A DNA stretch of 64,000 nt from Cristatella mucedo (lineage: Eukaryota; Bryozoa; Phylactolaemata; Cristatellidae), in NCBI GenBank assembly GCA_009760855.2, contig WPIO01000157.1:267001-331000 (forward strand), in the 5' to 3' direction. Position numbers and translations under genes: made by a program. Shown here piece after piece: positions 53,122 to 64,000 of this stretch; within the stretch, counting starts at the first letter, position 1; each line of letters begins with the position of its first letter. The notes beneath the pieces are model-generated. The model saw only the letters and a program-made list of their open reading frames with translations. It was not told the origin of the DNA and searched no databases.

Positions 53122-54451
53122 CAAAACCGAAACTAGGTCGTCGTCGTACTGTAAAATTGAGCAAAAAATCACTAGAGCTTAGGCCGGGAAATGCAGATTA
53201 ATTACAGCCTAATGCATCATAATTAATACAACCTTCCTCTGTACCTAGCAATACACGGGAAATGTTTAGTAACAAGGTGACATTCATAAAATACACTGCA
53301 ATCACATGCGCGAGACAGAGGACGTGATGGACGGGCGTGCAAGACTCTGACTCCGAGGGCTGTATATGGCAGGATATAAAAAAGACAGCTTGAAAACGAA
53401 TGCCGAACCCGCATACCTGCCTCGCCCCCAAAGCATCTGCCCCCAAAGCTCGAGCACCTCGCGCTGGCAAAACCTGAGCCTTAATAGCACCACTCACCAA
53501 TAGCTCCATGTACACGTGAAGCTGACAACACACAGCACTCAAATCAGAGAGTTTTGCAGTGGGAAATACTTGCAAACTTACAATGGCTCATTACTAGCCT
53601 ACGGGTTTTAAGCAGGCCGTGGCAGGAAGTAAATACACGTGCCACTGCATAATACCTATCTGCATATCGTATTTAAACTATTTATTATTCATGCAAATAC
53701 CTTAGGTAGCCTTACACCACTATGCGTGCAGAAACACGAAGCAGCATCGCGGCCGGGCAGTGATTATTGAGGTATAACTGGATTAATAAGGCGTTTCCTT
53801 GACAGACTTAAATGATGCCGATATGTTTACATCTTCCATCTAGATTTCCAACGAAGGGGGACGAGGTCAGCCCTAGCTACCAGCTGAAAAACGCCCTGAG
53901 GCCATTAATACAGTCATTCCAAGTGCCATCAAAGAGGAAGAAATCGTGCAGCAGCACGAGGCCTCTTTTAAGCTCCTCGCTGCTGGGCAGTGGCCAGCAG
54001 CTTATGTGATCCTGGCTGCTATTTGCTATGGCATTGCTGACGTCCACCCAAACGAAACAGGATTGCGGTTGGTTGTTGAGCTGATTTTCTATTGTACAAG
54101 AGGCTTATAGCTCATCACCAACAGCTTTTAGCTACACTTCTAGGACAGAAAACCAACTTAACGAACATGTATTAAGAGGGGACAGCTACCGGCACTACAT
54201 ACACTTCCTGGAAAGACTGCATAGATACAAGCATGGCATGTCAGTGCAGGCTGGTTTTTGACTGCATTCTCGTCCTATGCTCAGCAACCTGCATATCCAA
54301 CTTGCTATGTGTAGAAAATTTTTTTGACAGAACGTTCAAATGCACACAAACACACTCCACTAGCAAACACAAACACAAACTCCACTCGCAAACAGGTAAG
54401 CCGGCAGGCCAAGGCCCACTAGCAGTAGTTGGAGGTCAAAGGTCGATAACG

Positions 54452-54456
<5 letters not shown>
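53120..54456. other. no recognised element; expected place of last GALE exon
   Basis: The minus strand was searched by eye for the E-D-L-W-x-W-Q ending of GALE, which needs a 2-nt start to complete Cys. It was not found. Confidence 0.4.
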
Positions 54457-54508
<52 letters not shown>

Positions 54509-54515
54509 CCCCCCC
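54457..54515. repeat. (CT)n microsatellite followed by C run
   Basis: CT array then 10 Cs. Confidence 0.96.
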
Positions 54516-54662
54516 GGTGAAACCGTGGTAGGCAGCTGCACCAGCACCAGAAGGCTTGCGGCTCAGGAGACGCCAGGCAGGTGGGAGGGAGTAGAGAGTG
54601 CACTGCACGACGGGAGGGTGCAGACACGCAGGTCACGGTCGTTGCATGGCGATGCCACTCAC

Positions 54663-63042
<8,380 letters not shown>

Positions 63043-64000
63043 CTACAAAATCCCATAAGATTTGCTAATTAAGACATGGATGTTTTTCGAAGAATTAACA
63101 AAAATAACAAGGATATAGATGCTGGAACACAAACAAGTACGTCATGCTAAATCTAGCATACACTCATTGATAATCATGTTCTAATCGTATAATTATATAT
63201 GCTGAAAGGAAAACTACTAAAATGAATAGCAGAGGACTCAAGTTACAAACACACATGCAGAGATAAAACCTGGGCACGGGGTCTCAGTTTAATTTTCGAG
63301 CAAGAGAAATAAATTCCCACACAGTTCCCAGCAGCATACGATAGCTGCAATAGGGTCCCCTTGTATACCATTCACTAGTGGCAGCAAGTTTATGCAACTG
63401 CCTAAGCAGTTCTGCAACTAGAAAATGTGCATGATCCCACACTGAGATTGGCCTTAAATCTGTGCCATTCAGTAGCCTTAATTTGTGGAGCCGCTGTGGT
63501 TCCTGGTCAACCGACACAAACGTCAAACGACACAAGACAACTCTGATTCTGATTTTCAGTGCACAACTGGCACAGCAGCAACAGCATCAAGCCTCCAACA
63601 CCCACGAGTCCAATCGGGTCAAAATAGGATCAAAGCTGTGCATTCCTATTGCTGAAAGATTGACTTTTTTGCTGTTGGGCAGGTCTAAGATATTTGAATG
63701 ACTTTCTTAAGTATTTCACACACATGCAGCGTTCCACTGCATTCGATTCTGCTCGTTGTCCAACGCAGCCGTTTATCACCTAGTGGCACCGGTTCCTCTT
63801 TTCTACTTAACCATACAGTTTCGTCCACATTTCTCTGCTATCTGCATGTGGAATACATCATTGGCAACAAATCTTACAAGGAAAGTCGCAAAGGTTTAGG
63901 CGAGCTGCAGAGAGCTCCAGTGGAGCAACCACATTGTTTTCATGCAAAATAGAACTTACAAAATAGACGAAGAGTGCACAATGAGAAAACACTGGACAGA
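63043..64000. other. GALE upstream intron or flank, nothing recognised
   Basis: No NAD-binding GxxGxxG exon of GALE was visible on the minus strand, so the 5' exons probably lie beyond the window. Confidence 0.45.

Noticed and set aside
63284-63535. Minus-strand frame with EPQRLHKLRLLNGTDL as an upstream GALE exon
   Set aside because: It has a loose resemblance to the E-S-L-x-R-x-x-x-L-x-G segment, but the rest does not align and the splice sites do not fit phase 0 of the exon at 63042.

Overview
This is a 64-kb piece of an animal nuclear genome. It holds three intron-rich protein-coding genes in a large amount of interspersed repeat. The signs of an animal genome are spliced genes with canonical GT-AG introns, animal-type protein families, L2/CR1-like LINE fragments with ATT-rich tails, tRNA-derived SINEs, Tc1-like and hAT-like transposon remains, and long (CT)n, (AT)n and (CA)n microsatellites. 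An invertebrate is the best guess, but the species cannot be fixed from the sequence. Nothing here is bacterial, viral, CRISPR or plasmid-like.

Layout. At 1525-7857 on the minus strand lies the 5' two-thirds of a SEC23IP-like gene (PA-PLA1 family, COPII-associated). Nine exons give 692 codons with consistent splice phases, and the gene runs off the left edge. Only 114 bp away, head to head, starts an MCMBP-like gene (MCM complex-binding protein) on the plus strand, 7972-39051. Its fifteen exons give about 595 codons, and its introns are swollen by LINEs, SINEs and DNA transposons. From about 39.05 to 54.66 kb there is no recognisable gene, only repeats and microsatellites. At 54663-63042 on the minus strand lie five exons of a GALE-like UDP-glucose 4-epimerase. 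Its first exon or exons lie beyond the right edge and its last short exon was not found.

The MCMBP/SEC23IP pair shares the 114-bp gap between start codons. The gap holds tandem AGGTCA half-sites, an E2F-like site and an ETS-like site. As I recall, the same two genes are head-to-head neighbours on human chromosome 10, so this looks like an ancient bidirectional promoter. GALE acts in galactose and nucleotide-sugar metabolism and has no evident link to the pair.

The repeats show their own history. At least four L2-like LINE lineages (working names L2-A to L2-D) and two tRNA-SINE families (SINE-A, SINE-B) are present. SINE-A carries the same foldable 3' tail as L2-A, which suggests the LINE moves the SINE. 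Several insertions are nested, and two Tc1-like 3' halves lie in opposite orientation inside MCMBP intron 12. Exon coordinates below were read by hand from splice signals, reading frame and family similarity. Repeat borders are approximate, usually to within 10-30 bp.
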